From: Luteimonas abyssi
GTDB lineage: Bacteria > Pseudomonadota > Gammaproteobacteria > Xanthomonadales > Xanthomonadaceae
DNA length: 64,000 nucleotides
Assembly: GCF_001482195.1 (NCBI RefSeq)
Contig: NZ_KQ759763.1
Coordinates: 1,833,321-1,897,320 of the forward strand
Direction: 5' to 3'
Position 1 is the first letter of the stretch. Each line of letters begins with the position of its first letter. Positions 36,589-46,345 of the stretch are shown here, piece by piece. The notes under the pieces were generated by a model, which worked only from the letters and a program-made list of their open reading frames with translations, had not been told where the DNA came from and searched no databases. The position numbers and the translations under genes are program-made.

Positions 36589-37845
36589 ATGTCGTCGAGC
36601 CAGTTCGTCGCGTGGGTCTTCAACTTCGCGTTCTACTACCCGATCGTCATGGCCTTCATGTGGATGACCGGCGGGATCTACTACTACCGGCGTCGCGAGC
36701 GGAAGACCGCGCCCCCGGACGCACCGCCGCCGATGGCGAGCACCCCCTTCGTCTCGATCCTCGTGCCGTGTTTCAACGAGGAAGCGCACATCGTCGACAC
36801 GATCACCGCACTGTCGATGCAGGTCTATCCCGATTTCGAGATCGTCGCCGTCAACGACGGCAGCCAGGACCGGACGCCGGAGTTGCTCAACGGCCTGGTG
36901 CCCGACCACCCGCGATTGCGGGTGGTGCATCTCGCGCAGAACCAGGGCAAGGCCAACGCGTTGCGCATCGGCACGCTCGCCGCGACATCGGAGTACCTGG
37001 TCTGCATCGATTCCGACGCCACCCTGGAGCCGCATGCGGTGCGCTGGATGGTCGGCCATCTGATCGACGGCCCGCGCGTCGGCGCGGTCACCGGCAATCC
37101 CCGCATCCGCAACCGCACGACGTTGATGGGACGCATGCAGATCGGCGAGTTCTCCGCGATCATCGGCCTGATCAAGCGCGCGCAACGCACCTACGGGCGG
37201 CTGTTCACGATTTCCGGGGTGATCTGCGCGTTCCGCCGCAGCGCGCTGCACGATGTCGGCTACTGGTCGGACCGGATGGTGACCGAGGACATCGACATTT
37301 CCTGGCACCTGCAGCTGGCGGCATGGGACATCCGCTACGAGCCGAACGCGCTGTGCTGGATCCTGATGCCCGAAACGCTGCGCGGGCTGTGGTCGCAACG
37401 CCTGCGCTGGGCCTGCGGTGGGATCGAGGTGCTGCTGCGCCACGGCCGTCGGGCGCTCACCTGGCGAGGTCGACGGATGTGGGGCGTCCTGGCCGAGTAC
37501 GCGTTGAGCCTGCTCTGGGCCTACACGATGCTCGCGATCCTGCTGTTGTGGCTGTACGGGCGCGTCTTTCCGGTGCCTGAGATGCTGTACGTGGATACCA
37601 TCCTGCCGCGCTGGCACGGCGTGGTGCTGGCCTTCGTGTGCCTGTTGCAGTTCGGCACCAGTCTGATGATCGAGCGCCGCTACGAACCCGACCTCGCCAA
37701 GCATTTCTACTGGGTGATCTGGTACCCCGTCGCCTTCTGGATGCTGGGCATGCTGACCACGGTGGTCGCCCTGCCCCGGACCCTGCTGCGCCGCGGACGG
37801 CAGCGCGCCCAATGGATCAGCCCGGACCGTGGAGCCCGCGCGTGA
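36589..37845 (+). CDS. pgaC: PNAG synthase catalytic subunit PgaC
   Basis: A 418-residue membrane glycosyltransferase family 2 enzyme that polymerises UDP-GlcNAc. One N-terminal helix (FAFYYPIVMAFMWMTGG) precedes the GT-A domain: SILVPCFNEEAH, VNDGSQDRTPELL, CIDSDATLEP (DxD), TEDIDISWHLQ (catalytic Asp) and the processivity motif SQRLRWACGG. At least three C-terminal helices follow. All catalytic residues are intact, so polymer can be made even if PgaB is disabled. PgaD begins within the last codons (GTGA overlap). Confidence 0.95.
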   Translation: MSSSQFVAWVFNFAFYYPIVMAFMWMTGGIYYYRRRERKTAPPDAPPPMASTPFVSILVPCFNEEAHIVDTITALSMQVYPDFEIVAVNDGSQDRTPELLNGLVPDHPRLRVVHLAQNQGKANALRIGTLAATSEYLVCIDSDATLEPHAVRWMVGHLIDGPRVGAVTGNPRIRNRTTLMGRMQIGEFSAIIGLIKRAQRTYGRLFTISGVICAFRRSALHDVGYWSDRMVTEDIDISWHLQLAAWDIRYEPNALCWILMPETLRGLWSQRLRWACGGIEVLLRHGRRALTWRGRRMWGVLAEYALSLLWAYTMLAILLLWLYGRVFPVPEMLYVDTILPRWHGVVLAFVCLLQFGTSLMIERRYEPDLAKHFYWVIWYPVAFWMLGMLTTVVALPRTLLRRGRQRAQWISPDRGARA

Positions 37846-38285
37846 AGCACCCCATCATCATCGACCACAGCCGCTCCCGCGGCCCGAGCCGCCGACTCGC
37901 CTCCGGCGCACTCACCGCGACCGCCTGGCTGGTCTACGCCTGGCTGTGGGTGCCGCTGGTCACCGCGCTGGCCTGGCTGCTGGGACTGCGCACCGCTTAC
38001 CTGCGTCTGTACCTGGACCAGAACGAGATCGACGCGTTCCTGCTGCTGTCGCTGCCGGTGATCGCGGTGATCTGTGCAGCAGTGCTGATCGGTTGGGCCG
38101 AATACAATCGCCTCCGCTTCGCCGATGCCGATCGCCGCACGCGGCGCGTGGACATCACCGCCGCGGCCGTGCGGCAGGCGCTCGGTGCGACCGATGCGCT
38201 CGCACGCAAACTCCGCCACGGCAGGATCGTCCACGTCGCGCTCGACGACGACGCCCGCCCGCAGGCCACGCGCGGCGGGCACTGA
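37842..38285 (+). CDS. pgaD: PgaD-like small membrane subunit of PNAG synthase
   Basis: A 147-residue protein with two helices (ATAWLVYAWLWVPLVTALAW and AFLLLSLPVIAVICAAVLIGW) followed by a charged cytoplasmic tail with NRLRFADADRRTRR. The length, position as last gene of pgaABCD and NRLRF motif are those of PgaD, which stabilises PgaC and in E. coli binds cyclic-di-GMP with it. The start is a GTG that overlaps pgaC by 4 bases. It is convergent with proB, 9 bases away. Confidence 0.9.
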   Translation: MKHPIIIDHSRSRGPSRRLASGALTATAWLVYAWLWVPLVTALAWLLGLRTAYLRLYLDQNEIDAFLLLSLPVIAVICAAVLIGWAEYNRLRFADADRRTRRVDITAAAVRQALGATDALARKLRHGRIVHVALDDDARPQATRGGH

Positions 38286-38294
38286 GCAGGCGGC

Positions 38295-39458
38295 TCAGAC
38301 CAGGGCCAGATCGTCGCGGTGAATCACGTTGCCGCCGTAGTTGTAGCCGAGCACGACATCGATCTCGCGCGAATGCCGGCGCAGGATGCGGCGGATGTCG
38401 TCGGCCGAATACTGCACGACGCCGCGCGCGAGACGTTCGTCGCCCGCATCCCCCTGGCGGAAGATCTCGATCATGTCGCCCCGCCGGAACTCGCCGTGCA
38501 CCGCGACGATGCCGCCCGGCAGCAGCGAGGCACCCCGCTCCACCACGGCATCGGCGGCGCCCGCGTCGATCACCAGCCCACCGCGCTCCGCGGGCGCGTT
38601 CTGCAGCCAGTGCTTGCGCGCCGCCAGCCGGCTGCGCGCGGCGTGGAGCCGGGTCCCGTACAGGCGATCGCGGGCGAGGTGCTCGACCACCTCGACGCGC
38701 GTGCCGTTGAACAGCACCGTGGCGATTCCGGCCGACGCCGCACGCTGGGCCGCTTCGAGCTTGGTCCGCATGCCCCCGGTCCCGATCGCGCTGCCCGCGC
38801 CGCCGGCCGTGGCGAGCAGTTCCGCGCCGACGCGCGCCACCACGTCCACCGGGCGCGCGTCGGGATGGCGCCGCGGGTCGGCATCGTAGAGACCGTCGAT
38901 GTCGGTCGCGATGAACAGCACGTCCGCATCCACCAGTGCGGCGACGATCGCGGCGAGATTGTCGTTGTCGCCCAGTTTGAGTTCGTCCACGGAGACGGTG
39001 TCGTTCTCGTTGACGATCGGCAGCGCCCGCTGGCGCAGCAGCGCCGCCAGCGTCGCCTTGGCGTTGAGATAGCGGCGGCGGTTGCGCAGGTCGTCGTGGG
39101 TCAACAGGATCTGGGCCACGGGACGCTCGAAGAACGCCTGCCAGAAGCCGATCAACTGGGCCTGCCCCAGCGCCGCCAGCGCCTGACGTTCGGAAATCGG
39201 CGCGTTCGCCTCGGCGCTGCGATGGGCGATCGCGCGCCCTGCCGCCACCGCGCCGGAAGACACCAGGACCACCTCGCGCCCGTCCGCCAGTGCAGCGGTG
39301 ACGAAGTCCGCCAGCGCCTGCGCATGCCGCGGCGACAGGCCGCCGCCATCGGCGGCCAGCAGGCTGCTGCCCACCTTGAGCACCGCGCGCCGCCACGGCG
39401 GCAGGGCCTGCTCGGAGAATGCGTGTCCGGAAACCTGCGATGGGGGCGAAACGGTCAC
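38295..39458 (-). CDS. proB: Glutamate 5-kinase
   Basis: A 387-residue ATP-dependent kinase for the first step of proline synthesis. The amino-acid kinase domain (about 25-275) contains VLKVGSSLLAAD, VLVSSGAVAAG, NENDTVSVDELKLGDND and IGTGGMRTKLEAA. The PUA domain fills the C-terminus (GGLVIDAGAADAVVER to NVIHRDDLAL). It is the last gene of the arg-linked cluster. proA, usually adjacent, is not downstream because pgaD converges here. Confidence 0.96.
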   Translation of the reverse strand: MTVSPPSQVSGHAFSEQALPPWRRAVLKVGSSLLAADGGGLSPRHAQALADFVTAALADGREVVLVSSGAVAAGRAIAHRSAEANAPISERQALAALGQAQLIGFWQAFFERPVAQILLTHDDLRNRRRYLNAKATLAALLRQRALPIVNENDTVSVDELKLGDNDNLAAIVAALVDADVLFIATDIDGLYDADPRRHPDARPVDVVARVGAELLATAGGAGSAIGTGGMRTKLEAAQRAASAGIATVLFNGTRVEVVEHLARDRLYGTRLHAARSRLAARKHWLQNAPAERGGLVIDAGAADAVVERGASLLPGGIVAVHGEFRRGDMIEIFRQGDAGDERLARGVVQYSADDIRRILRRHSREIDVVLGYNYGGNVIHRDDLALV

Positions 39459-39479
39459 GGCGGCCTCGAGCGGGTCAGT

Positions 39480-39743
39480 TCATCGGGTGAGCCATTCGTG
39501 GACGTGCAGCTCGGAACTGGCCGTCGTGACCAGCGGGTCGGTCGCGACGATGGCCCGGGCCTGCTCCAGATCCTCGACATTACACAGGATGTACGCGCCA
39601 CCGCTGCCGTCGGCGAAACCGCCGGTCAGCAGCAGTCGGCCCTCGGCCTGCAGCGCATCCAGAAACCGCCGGTGCGGGCCGACCGCGGCCGGATCGAACG
39701 TCGGCAGACGCATGGCGGTCACCAGGTACAACGTGCGCGTCAC
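39480..39743 (-). CDS. YciI family protein
   Basis: An 87-residue ferredoxin-like protein of the YciI family: TLYLVTAMRLPTFDPAAVG, HRRFLDALQAEGRLLLTGGF and GAYILCNVEDLEQARAIVA with the conserved His-Asp style residues. The GTG at 39743 was chosen because it gives the usual beta-strand start. Function of most YciI proteins is unknown. It sits between proB and argH, in the same orientation. Confidence 0.82.
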   Translation of the reverse strand: MTRTLYLVTAMRLPTFDPAAVGPHRRFLDALQAEGRLLLTGGFADGSGGAYILCNVEDLEQARAIVATDPLVTTASSELHVHEWLTR

Positions 39744-39809
39744 CGGCCGCTCCCCGGCGGCGGAGCGGCGATGCGGTCGCAATGGCTGCGGGATGCGGGG
39801 ATCACCAGA

Positions 39810-41105
39810 TCAGCCCAGCGCCTGCCAGCGCGTGCGCAGCGCGTCCAGGCGCAGGTCGGCGGCGGCGCCCGGGGAGACGCGGGCGGCGAGACTGCCGTCC
39901 GGCGTGCGACCCTGGCCGGCGGTATCCGCGGACGCCGCCGCGGCCTGGTAGGCCTCGCGGAACGGCACCCCGGCCGCAGCCGCTTCCACCGCCACATCGG
40001 TGGCGTACATGCCCGAATCGACCGCGGCACGCAGCCGCTCCTCGCGCCATTCCAGATTCGCCAGCAGGTCCGGCAGCAGTTCCAGCGCCGCCAGGCCGCG
40101 ACCGAAACCGTGGAAGATCGCGCCCTTCGACGCCTGCAGATCGCGGTGGTAGCCCGACGGCAGCGACAGCAACTGCTCGATCTCGGTACGCGCCGCGGCG
40201 ACGCTGGCATGCGTGGCGCGCATCAGCTCGATGACATCCGGATTGCGCTTGTTGGGCATGATCGAGCTGCCGGTGGTGTACTGCGCCGGCAGCGCGACGA
40301 AGCCGAACTCCGCGCTGGTGAACAGCGACAGGTCCCAGGCGATGCGGCGCAGGTCCAGCGTCGCCCCACCCAGCGCTTCCAGCGCGGCCAGCTCGAACTT
40401 GCCGCGCGACAGCTGCGCGTACACCGGCGACACCTGCATGCGCGCGAACCCGAGCGCGTGCGTGGTGTGCTCACGGTCGAGCGGCAGATTGACGCCGTAG
40501 CCGGCGGCGGTGCCCAGCGGGTTGGTGTCGACCAGCGCCCGGGTGTCGCACGCGCGCACGGCGTTGTCGATGAAGGCCTCGGCCCAGCCGGCCCACCACA
40601 TGCCGGCCGACGACACCACCGCACGCTGGATGTGGGTGTAGCCCGGCACCGGCAGCGACTGCTCGGCCTGCGCGCGGTCCAGCGCGATGCCGGCCACATC
40701 ACGACTGAGCCCGGCCACACGCGCCAATTGCTCCTTCAACCACAGGCGCGTGGCCACCAGCACCTGGTCGTTGCGGCTGCGCCCGGTGTGGATCTTCTTG
40801 CCGGCATCGCCGAGGCGCTCGACCAACCGCGCCTCGATCGCGGAATGTCCGTCCTCGTAACGGGCATCGAGCACGAAACTCCCGTCTCCGAAGTCGCGGG
40901 CGAGCTGATCGAGCTCCGCGTCCAGCCCCGACAGCTCCTCGGCCGACAGGATGCCGATGCGCTGCAAGCCCTGCGCGTGCGCGCGGCTGGCGGCGATGTC
41001 GTGGAGGAAGAACTCGCGGTCGAGGACCACGTCGTCGCCGGCCAGGAAGGTCTGGATGCGCGCATCGACGGCGATGCCGGGCTTCTGCCACAGGAGGTCG
41101 GACAT
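39810..41105 (-). CDS. argH: Argininosuccinate lyase
   Basis: A 431-residue member of the aspartase/fumarase superfamily releasing arginine and fumarate. [35 protein letters not shown], and the signature [20 protein letters not shown] are present, with the catalytic Ser in [28 protein letters not shown] matches the fold start. About 20 residues shorter than many orthologues but complete. It follows argC by 19 bases and is the last enzyme of the arginine pathway. Confidence 0.96.
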   Translation of the reverse strand: MSDLLWQKPGIAVDARIQTFLAGDDVVLDREFFLHDIAASRAHAQGLQRIGILSAEELSGLDAELDQLARDFGDGSFVLDARYEDGHSAIEARLVERLGDAGKKIHTGRSRNDQVLVATRLWLKEQLARVAGLSRDVAGIALDRAQAEQSLPVPGYTHIQRAVVSSAGMWWAGWAEAFIDNAVRACDTRALVDTNPLGTAAGYGVNLPLDREHTTHALGFARMQVSPVYAQLSRGKFELAALEALGGATLDLRRIAWDLSLFTSAEFGFVALPAQYTTGSSIMPNKRNPDVIELMRATHASVAAARTEIEQLLSLPSGYHRDLQASKGAIFHGFGRGLAALELLPDLLANLEWREERLRAAVDSGMYATDVAVEAAAAGVPFREAYQAAAASADTAGQGRTPDGSLAARVSPGAAADLRLDALRTRWQALG

Positions 41106-41124
41106 GGGAATTCCTTGGATGATG

Positions 41125-42084
41125 TCAGGCCGACAGCGGAATGCCGGTGATGTCCGGCAGGCCGAAGGCGAGGTTGAGGTTCTGCATCGCCTGCGTGGCG
41201 GCGCCCTTGAGCAGATTGTCGAGCGTGGCCACGACGACGACGCGGCGGCCGTCCGGCGACACCGTGAAGCCGCCGATCTCCACCCCGTGGCGGCCGGCGA
41301 TGCGGCTCACCCAGGGCGCGTCGTCGAGCACGGCGATCAACGGCTCGTCGGCGTAGCGCACCCGGTAGTGCGCGGCCAGTGCCGCGGCATCGGTCGCCGT
41401 GGCCAGGTGCGCGTTCGCGGTCAGGGTGATGCCGCGGAAGTGCGGCGCCACGTGCGGCATGAACTCGACAGAGGTGCCGAGCTGGCGGGCGACCTCACGC
41501 TCGTGGATGTGATTGGACAGCGCATACGGCATCAAGTTGTCGCGCAACAGCGCCGGATCGTTGCGGTCGGACGGCGTGGTGCCGGCACCGGAGTAACCGG
41601 ACACGCCGAAGGCCTGCACCGGGCCGTCGAGCCGCTCCAGCAACGGGGCGATGGCGAGCTGCATCGCGGTGGCGTAGCAACCCGGATTGCTGATCCGGCG
41701 CTGGCCGGCGTAGCGTTCGCGGGTCAGCTCCGGCAGGCCGTAGTACCAGCTGTAGTCGAAACGGTAGTCGGCGGACAGGTCCACCACCACGGTCTCCGGC
41801 GCGAGCCGGTCGATCGTGGACACGAACGGCGCCCCCTTGCCGTTGGGCAACGCCAGCACGACGGCGTCCACACCCTGCCCCGCGGCGGCATCGGGGGCGA
41901 AGTTGCCGTAGTGCAGGTCGCCGTCGAAACCTTCGATCTGACCGGCCACCGCCTGGCCGGCGAATTCGCGCGAGGACACGAAACCCAGGCGCATGCGTGG
42001 ATGCGCCTGGACCAGGCGGATCAGCTCGGCGCCGGTGTGGCCGCGGGCACCGACGATGCCTACGGTGAAAATGCGGTCGTTCAT
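41125..42084 (-). CDS. argC: N-acetyl-gamma-glutamyl-phosphate reductase
   Basis: A 319-residue NADPH reductase making N-acetylglutamate semialdehyde. The NADP site is [19 protein letters not shown], the catalytic Cys is in [15 protein letters not shown] (about 155), and HNH-type residues lie in [15 protein letters not shown] and [12 protein letters not shown]. The start MNDRIFTVG overlaps the preceding short gene by 3 bases. Length agrees with the xanthomonad ArgC group. Confidence 0.96.
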   Translation of the reverse strand: MNDRIFTVGIVGARGHTGAELIRLVQAHPRMRLGFVSSREFAGQAVAGQIEGFDGDLHYGNFAPDAAAGQGVDAVVLALPNGKGAPFVSTIDRLAPETVVVDLSADYRFDYSWYYGLPELTRERYAGQRRISNPGCYATAMQLAIAPLLERLDGPVQAFGVSGYSGAGTTPSDRNDPALLRDNLMPYALSNHIHEREVARQLGTSVEFMPHVAPHFRGITLTANAHLATATDAAALAAHYRVRYADEPLIAVLDDAPWVSRIAGRHGVEIGGFTVSPDGRRVVVVATLDNLLKGAATQAMQNLNLAFGLPDITGIPLSA

Positions 42085-42305
42085 GGGTGGGCGTCCAGTC
42101 GGGCCTGCAGGCGAGGTTTCGCTTCGGGCCATTTGTTGTCGAGGATGGAGAACACGACCGTGTCGCGCGGCGAACCGTCGGCGTGTCGGGCCGGATTGCG
42201 CAGGATGCCGCCCAGGCGGACGATCGCGGCGCGGGGGGCGGCGTCGGCGTGGCCGCCGGTCAGGACCGGCGCCTCGCGCCAGGGGGGCGGCAGCTCGGTC
42301 GTCAT
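42081..42305 (-). pseudogene. Internally deleted GNAT acetyltransferase between argB/A and argC
   Basis: A 74-residue open frame that fuses the beginning ([12 protein letters not shown]) and the end ([20 protein letters not shown] and [20 protein letters not shown]) of a RimJ-like GNAT protein. The middle, with the acetyl-CoA-binding loop, is missing, roughly 110 residues. Related bacteria have a full-length GNAT gene at the same place between argB/A and argC (recalled family knowledge). The frame is intact and still overlaps the argC start (TGATG-type), so it may persist only for translational coupling. It cannot be an active acetyltransferase as drawn. Confidence 0.6.
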
Positions 42306-42309
42306 CGGC

Positions 42310-43626
42310 TCAACCGCGCAGCGTCGGCTGGCGCTGCGCGCAGTGATCGACGAAGAACCGGATGTCGTCGAAGTCGCCGGTGCCGTACCAGAACACCTTC
42401 CACTTCTCCTGTTTGTAGCAGCCGTCGGACTCGGCGTAGTAGAAGATGTTGACCTGGTTCTCGTGGCGCGAGCGCCAGAACAGTTGCGGCGTCTCCTCGC
42501 GCATCACCTGCCACACCGCACGTCCCAGGCCTTCGCCCTGCGCGTCCTCGAGGACCGCGAACTTGTCCAGGTACACCCGCCCGTCGACGCCGGTGAGGAT
42601 CACCGCGGTGCGGTAGTTCTCGCTCACATAGGCGCGCAGCAGCTGCGTACGTTCGAAATAGTCGTCGGCCAGGGTACGGCCGAAGCTTGACTCGATGAGC
42701 GTGCGCAGGCGCGGCAGGTCCAATGCGTTCCAGGACGTGGCGCGCAACACCCGCTCGCCGCGCCGGACCAGGGTGCCGGAGCCCTTGTGGGTGAACAGTT
42801 CCTTGGCCAGATCGTCCGGCCGCGTGATCGACACCGACGAAGTCAGCGGCAGGCCGTCGAGCAGATCCTTGATCTGCTGGATCTTCAGCCGCATGCCGCC
42901 GTTGATCCACGGCTGCGCCATCAGGTGGTCGTACTCGGTCGACAGGTTGATCGAATCGATGACCTTGCCGTCCGCATCCAGCAGCCCGCCGGTCCCGGTG
43001 AGGAAGATGATCTTGTACGGCTGCAGCACCCGTACCAGTTCGTTGGCGGAGAAATCGGCGTTGACGTTGAGGATCTGCCCGCCGGGGGTTTCGCCGAGGC
43101 TGGCGATGACCGGGATCGAGCCGGCCTGCAGGCTGGCCTCGATCGGCGCGAGATTGACCTTGCGGATCTCACCCACCAGTCCGTAGGTGCTCTGATCGAG
43201 GTAATCGGACTCGAACACGCCTCCGGTGATCGAGGTCGCGCGCGCACCGGACTGCTGAAGGGCTTCCACCAACGCCAGATTCGACGCCTGGAACACCCGC
43301 CGCACGATCGCCAGCGCCTCCGGCGTGGTCACCCGCAGGCCGTCGACGGTGTGCTTCTCGATCCCCGCCGCCGAGAGCTCGGCGTCCAGCTGCGGGCCGG
43401 CGCCGTGGACCACGATCGGCGTCAGGCCGACCTGCTGCAGGAACGACAGCGACGAGGTCAGTGCGTCGAGATCGTCGCGCAGCACCGCCCCGCCCACCTT
43501 GACCACGGCGAAGCGTTTGGCATCGAGCTGCGAGAAACGCTTGAGGTACTGGCTGATCTCGCGGGCGCTGGCCATCGACGACAGCAGGCGGACGATGGTC
43601 TGGCGGGTCTGGGTGTGTGCTTGCAT
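42310..43626 (-). CDS. argB: Bifunctional acetylglutamate kinase / N-acetylglutamate synthase
   Basis: A 438-residue fusion of the xanthomonad/mitochondrial type. Residues 1-285 are the amino-acid kinase domain: [53 protein letters not shown]. Residues 290-438 are a GNAT domain of the NAGS type: [52 protein letters not shown] and [19 protein letters not shown]. It makes N-acetylglutamate and phosphorylates it, and in relatives is inhibited by arginine. A G-rich tract lies directly before the ATG on the opposite strand. Confidence 0.96.
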   Translation of the reverse strand: MQAHTQTRQTIVRLLSSMASAREISQYLKRFSQLDAKRFAVVKVGGAVLRDDLDALTSSLSFLQQVGLTPIVVHGAGPQLDAELSAAGIEKHTVDGLRVTTPEALAIVRRVFQASNLALVEALQQSGARATSITGGVFESDYLDQSTYGLVGEIRKVNLAPIEASLQAGSIPVIASLGETPGGQILNVNADFSANELVRVLQPYKIIFLTGTGGLLDADGKVIDSINLSTEYDHLMAQPWINGGMRLKIQQIKDLLDGLPLTSSVSITRPDDLAKELFTHKGSGTLVRRGERVLRATSWNALDLPRLRTLIESSFGRTLADDYFERTQLLRAYVSENYRTAVILTGVDGRVYLDKFAVLEDAQGEGLGRAVWQVMREETPQLFWRSRHENQVNIFYYAESDGCYKQEKWKVFWYGTGDFDDIRFFVDHCAQRQPTLRG

Positions 43627-43633
43627 GGTCTGC

Positions 43634-43681
43634 GGGATGGGATGGGAATGGGCCGCGGATGGGCGGGGATGGGCCGCGGAT
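43634..43681. repeat. G-rich tract upstream of argB/A with four GGG runs and a 21-base tandem repeat
   Basis: On the plus strand GGG-AT-GGG-AT-GGG-AAT-GGG (43634-43652) is a canonical G-quadruplex motif. Partly overlapping it, ATGGGCCGCGGAT occurs at 43648-43660 and again at 43669-43681, a 21-base period. The tract begins 8 bases before the argB/A start codon, on its template strand. The remainder of the 190-base gap between argE' and argB/A shows no gene. Confidence 0.6.
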
Positions 43682-43820
43682 CGACACGGGTCGAGCGCGC
43701 TGGCGGGTGTCTCGTGCCTGACGGCCGGCGCGGCTCAGGCACCGCGCGATCGGGGTCGCGCCGTTGCCGACGCCGGTGTTCCCGCGCCGGTCCGGCTTCG
43801 TCGGTTCGCCTGTTCGGCGT

Positions 43821-44948
43821 TCATCCGCGTGGCTCCGGGGCCAGTTCGCCACGGCTCTCCAGCACCCGCTGGATCGACGCGGCATAGCCGGCGAGCTGGT
43901 CGAGCGCGACCCATTCGTCGGCGGTGTGCGCCTGGGCGATGTCGCCCGGGCCGTAGACCAGCGCAGTGAGTCCGGCCTGCGAGAACAACGACGCCTCGGT
44001 CCAGAAGTCCACCGCGTTGCCGATCGGGAACCCGAGCGCGTCGGCGAGGTCGCGCGCGTCCAGCCGCCGCTCCTCCGCCTCGGCCACGTGGCCGGCCGGC
44101 AGCGACGGGCCACGGAAGGTTTCCTCGTAGCGCTCCAGCGCGCCCGGTGCGGCGAACCCGCCGAACGTGGTGTGCAGGACGTCGATGTCCTGCGACGGCA
44201 GCGGCCGGAAGCCGAAGCGGACCTCGGCCTCCGGCGCGATCACGTTCGCCTTGATCCCGCCCTCGACCCGGCCGACATTGAAGCGCAGCCCGGTCAGACC
44301 GCCGAAGCGCTGGTGCGCCTGCGACTCGACGAAATCCAGCGCGCCCGCACCCCAGCGCATCGCGTGGTGCAACGCGCTGGCCTGCAGCGCGCCGGCACCG
44401 GACGCATGCCCGGCCGCGCCGCGGAACAACATCCGCACCGCGCTGATGCCGCGATGGGCCAGCACCGCCTCGCAGCGGGTCGGCTCGGCGATCACCGCCT
44501 CGGCGAAGCCATGGTCGCGGCCCAGGAAGGCCGCGATGCAGCGCGGGTCGTTGGCTTCCTCGTCGCTGGAGAACAGGAACGCGGCATCGCCCGGGGCGGC
44601 CTGGGCGGCGGCGATCAGACCGGCCGCGGCGCCCTTGATGTCGCAGGCCCCCAGGGCGATGGCACGGTCGTTCTCGAGACGCAGACGATGCGGATCGGCG
44701 CTCCAGTGCGGCGAATCCGGCACCGTGTCCAGATGCACGTTGAACACCCGCCGCGGCTGGCCGCGCACGGCGAACAACGACACCGCGCCGTCGCCGTGGT
44801 CGGTCACCTCGATCCGGAAATCCGGCAACTGGGCGCGGATGTAATCGAAGATGCCGCCGGTGCCGATCGCACGCGGCGGGTTGCGGGTGTCGAAGGACAC
44901 CAGCGCTTCGAGGTGGCGCAGGGTGGTGGCGAGCAGTGCGTCGGTCAT
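43821..44948 (-). CDS. argE': N-acetyl-L-citrulline deacetylase
   Basis: A 375-residue M20-family metallohydrolase. FDTRNPPRAIGTGGIFDYIR, NVHLDTVPDS (metal His/Asp), GACDIKGAAAGLIAAA (bridging Asp), and DEEANDPRCIAAFL (catalytic Glu) are seen. Assignment as acetylcitrulline rather than acetylornithine deacetylase rests on the xanthomonad arg cluster and the acetylornithine carbamoyltransferase at its head. It removes acetate from N-acetylcitrulline to supply ArgG. Confidence 0.9.
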   Translation of the reverse strand: MTDALLATTLRHLEALVSFDTRNPPRAIGTGGIFDYIRAQLPDFRIEVTDHGDGAVSLFAVRGQPRRVFNVHLDTVPDSPHWSADPHRLRLENDRAIALGACDIKGAAAGLIAAAQAAPGDAAFLFSSDEEANDPRCIAAFLGRDHGFAEAVIAEPTRCEAVLAHRGISAVRMLFRGAAGHASGAGALQASALHHAMRWGAGALDFVESQAHQRFGGLTGLRFNVGRVEGGIKANVIAPEAEVRFGFRPLPSQDIDVLHTTFGGFAAPGALERYEETFRGPSLPAGHVAEAEERRLDARDLADALGFPIGNAVDFWTEASLFSQAGLTALVYGPGDIAQAHTADEWVALDQLAGYAASIQRVLESRGELAPEPRG

Positions 44949-44951
44949 GGC

Positions 44952-46223
44952 TCAGCGATTGACCTCGGCATACAGCGTGGTGCTCATGCCGAACAGCTTG
45001 ATGAAGCCCTCGGCCTCCTCCACGCCCCAGTCCGCCGACTGCGCGTAGGTCGCGTTGCGCGAATGCAGCAGGTACTCGGAGGCGATACCCACCGCGTCGA
45101 CCCGGCCGCCGCGGGTTTCCAGGATCACCTCGCCGGTCACCTTGCCCTGCGACGAGGCCAGGAAGGCTTCCAGATCGGTCTTGAGCGGATCGTGGAAGAA
45201 GCCCTCGTACACCAGCTCCACCCACTTGCGCGCCACCTCCGGTTTGAAGCGGTTCTGCTGCTTGGACAGCACCGCCTCCTCCAGCGCACGGTGAGCGGCC
45301 AGCAGCGCGACCAGGCCCGGCGCTTCGTACACGATGCGGCCCTTCAGGCCGATCACGGTGTCGCCGGTGTACATGCCGCGACCCACGCCGTACGGCGCGA
45401 ACAGGGTGTTCAGGCGCGCCAGGATCTGCTCGCCCGGCAGCGGCTTGCCGTCCAGTTCCACCGCTTCGCCGCCGACGAACCTGAGCTTCACGGTCAGCGG
45501 CTCGATCGGCCACGCGCTGCGCGGCGCGCACCAGCCGCGCGCACCGTCGCCCGGCGTCTCCCAGCGGTCGATCTCGCCGCCGGACATGGTCACGCCCAGC
45601 AGGTTCTCGTTGATGGTGTAGGCCTTCTGCTTGGCGCGCACGCCGAAGCCGCGCTCCTCCAGGTACTTCTGCTCGTAGGCGCGGGTCTGGGTGTGCTCCT
45701 TCTGGATCTCGCGGATCGGGGCGACGATACGGAAATCGCCCTGGGCCTTGATCGCCAGGTCGAAGCGGACCTGGTCGTTGCCCATGCCGGTGCAACCGTG
45801 GGCGATGGCATTCGTGCCCAGCTCGGCGGCGCGCGCGAGTGCGGCATCGACGATCAGATAGCGGTCGGACACCAACAACGGGTACTGACCCTGATACCCC
45901 TCGCCGGCCCACACGAACGGCTTGACGAAGCCGGCCCAGATCGCAGGACCGCCGTCGACGGTGACGTGGCTGGCCACGCCGAGCTCGGCGGCGCGCTTCT
46001 CGATGAAGGCGCGCTCGTCGGCGTCCACGCCGCCGGTGTCGGCGAACACGGTGTGCACGGTCCAGCCGCGCTCCTGCAGGTACGGGACGCAGAAGCTGGT
46101 GTCGAGACCTCCGGAGAACGCCAGGACGATGTCGCGGCTCTCGCCCGCGGACACCGCGCTCTGGTCTGAGGAACTGGACACGTCGGAACTGGAGGAAACC
46201 GGTTGCTGCGATGGCTGCGACAT
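44952..46223 (-). CDS. argG: Argininosuccinate synthase
   Basis: A 423-residue ATP-dependent ligase. The P-loop is [18 protein letters not shown], followed by [30 protein letters not shown] and [20 protein letters not shown]. The first 30 residues ([17 protein letters not shown]) are a Ser/Asp-rich extension that most ArgG lack, where the fold starts at [14 protein letters not shown] within the extension ([10 protein letters not shown]) is an alternative start. It ends 3 bases before argE' begins. Confidence 0.95.
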   Translation of the reverse strand: MSQPSQQPVSSSSDVSSSSDQSAVSAGESRDIVLAFSGGLDTSFCVPYLQERGWTVHTVFADTGGVDADERAFIEKRAAELGVASHVTVDGGPAIWAGFVKPFVWAGEGYQGQYPLLVSDRYLIVDAALARAAELGTNAIAHGCTGMGNDQVRFDLAIKAQGDFRIVAPIREIQKEHTQTRAYEQKYLEERGFGVRAKQKAYTINENLLGVTMSGGEIDRWETPGDGARGWCAPRSAWPIEPLTVKLRFVGGEAVELDGKPLPGEQILARLNTLFAPYGVGRGMYTGDTVIGLKGRIVYEAPGLVALLAAHRALEEAVLSKQQNRFKPEVARKWVELVYEGFFHDPLKTDLEAFLASSQGKVTGEVILETRGGRVDAVGIASEYLLHSRNATYAQSADWGVEEAEGFIKLFGMSTTLYAEVNR

Positions 46224-46345
46224 GAAGGTGTCTCTGAAGGGAAGAAAGAGGGTCTATCGGTTCGAGGAGGGGCGGTGACGCGCGCCGTCAGCGGCCGGGC
46301 ATGTCCGCCGATGGCGACATCGGGACGCCCGACGGCCCGCCGGTA

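Noticed and set aside
38319-41150. Long plus-strand open frame opposite proB and argH
   Set aside because: It crosses several real genes, has no homology and is explained by codon composition.
43735-43824. A 29-residue open frame whose ATG overlaps the argE' stop
   Set aside because: It is Arg/Ala/Ser-rich with no family match and ends before the argB/A gap; it may be read-through sequence. Not enough support to call a gene.
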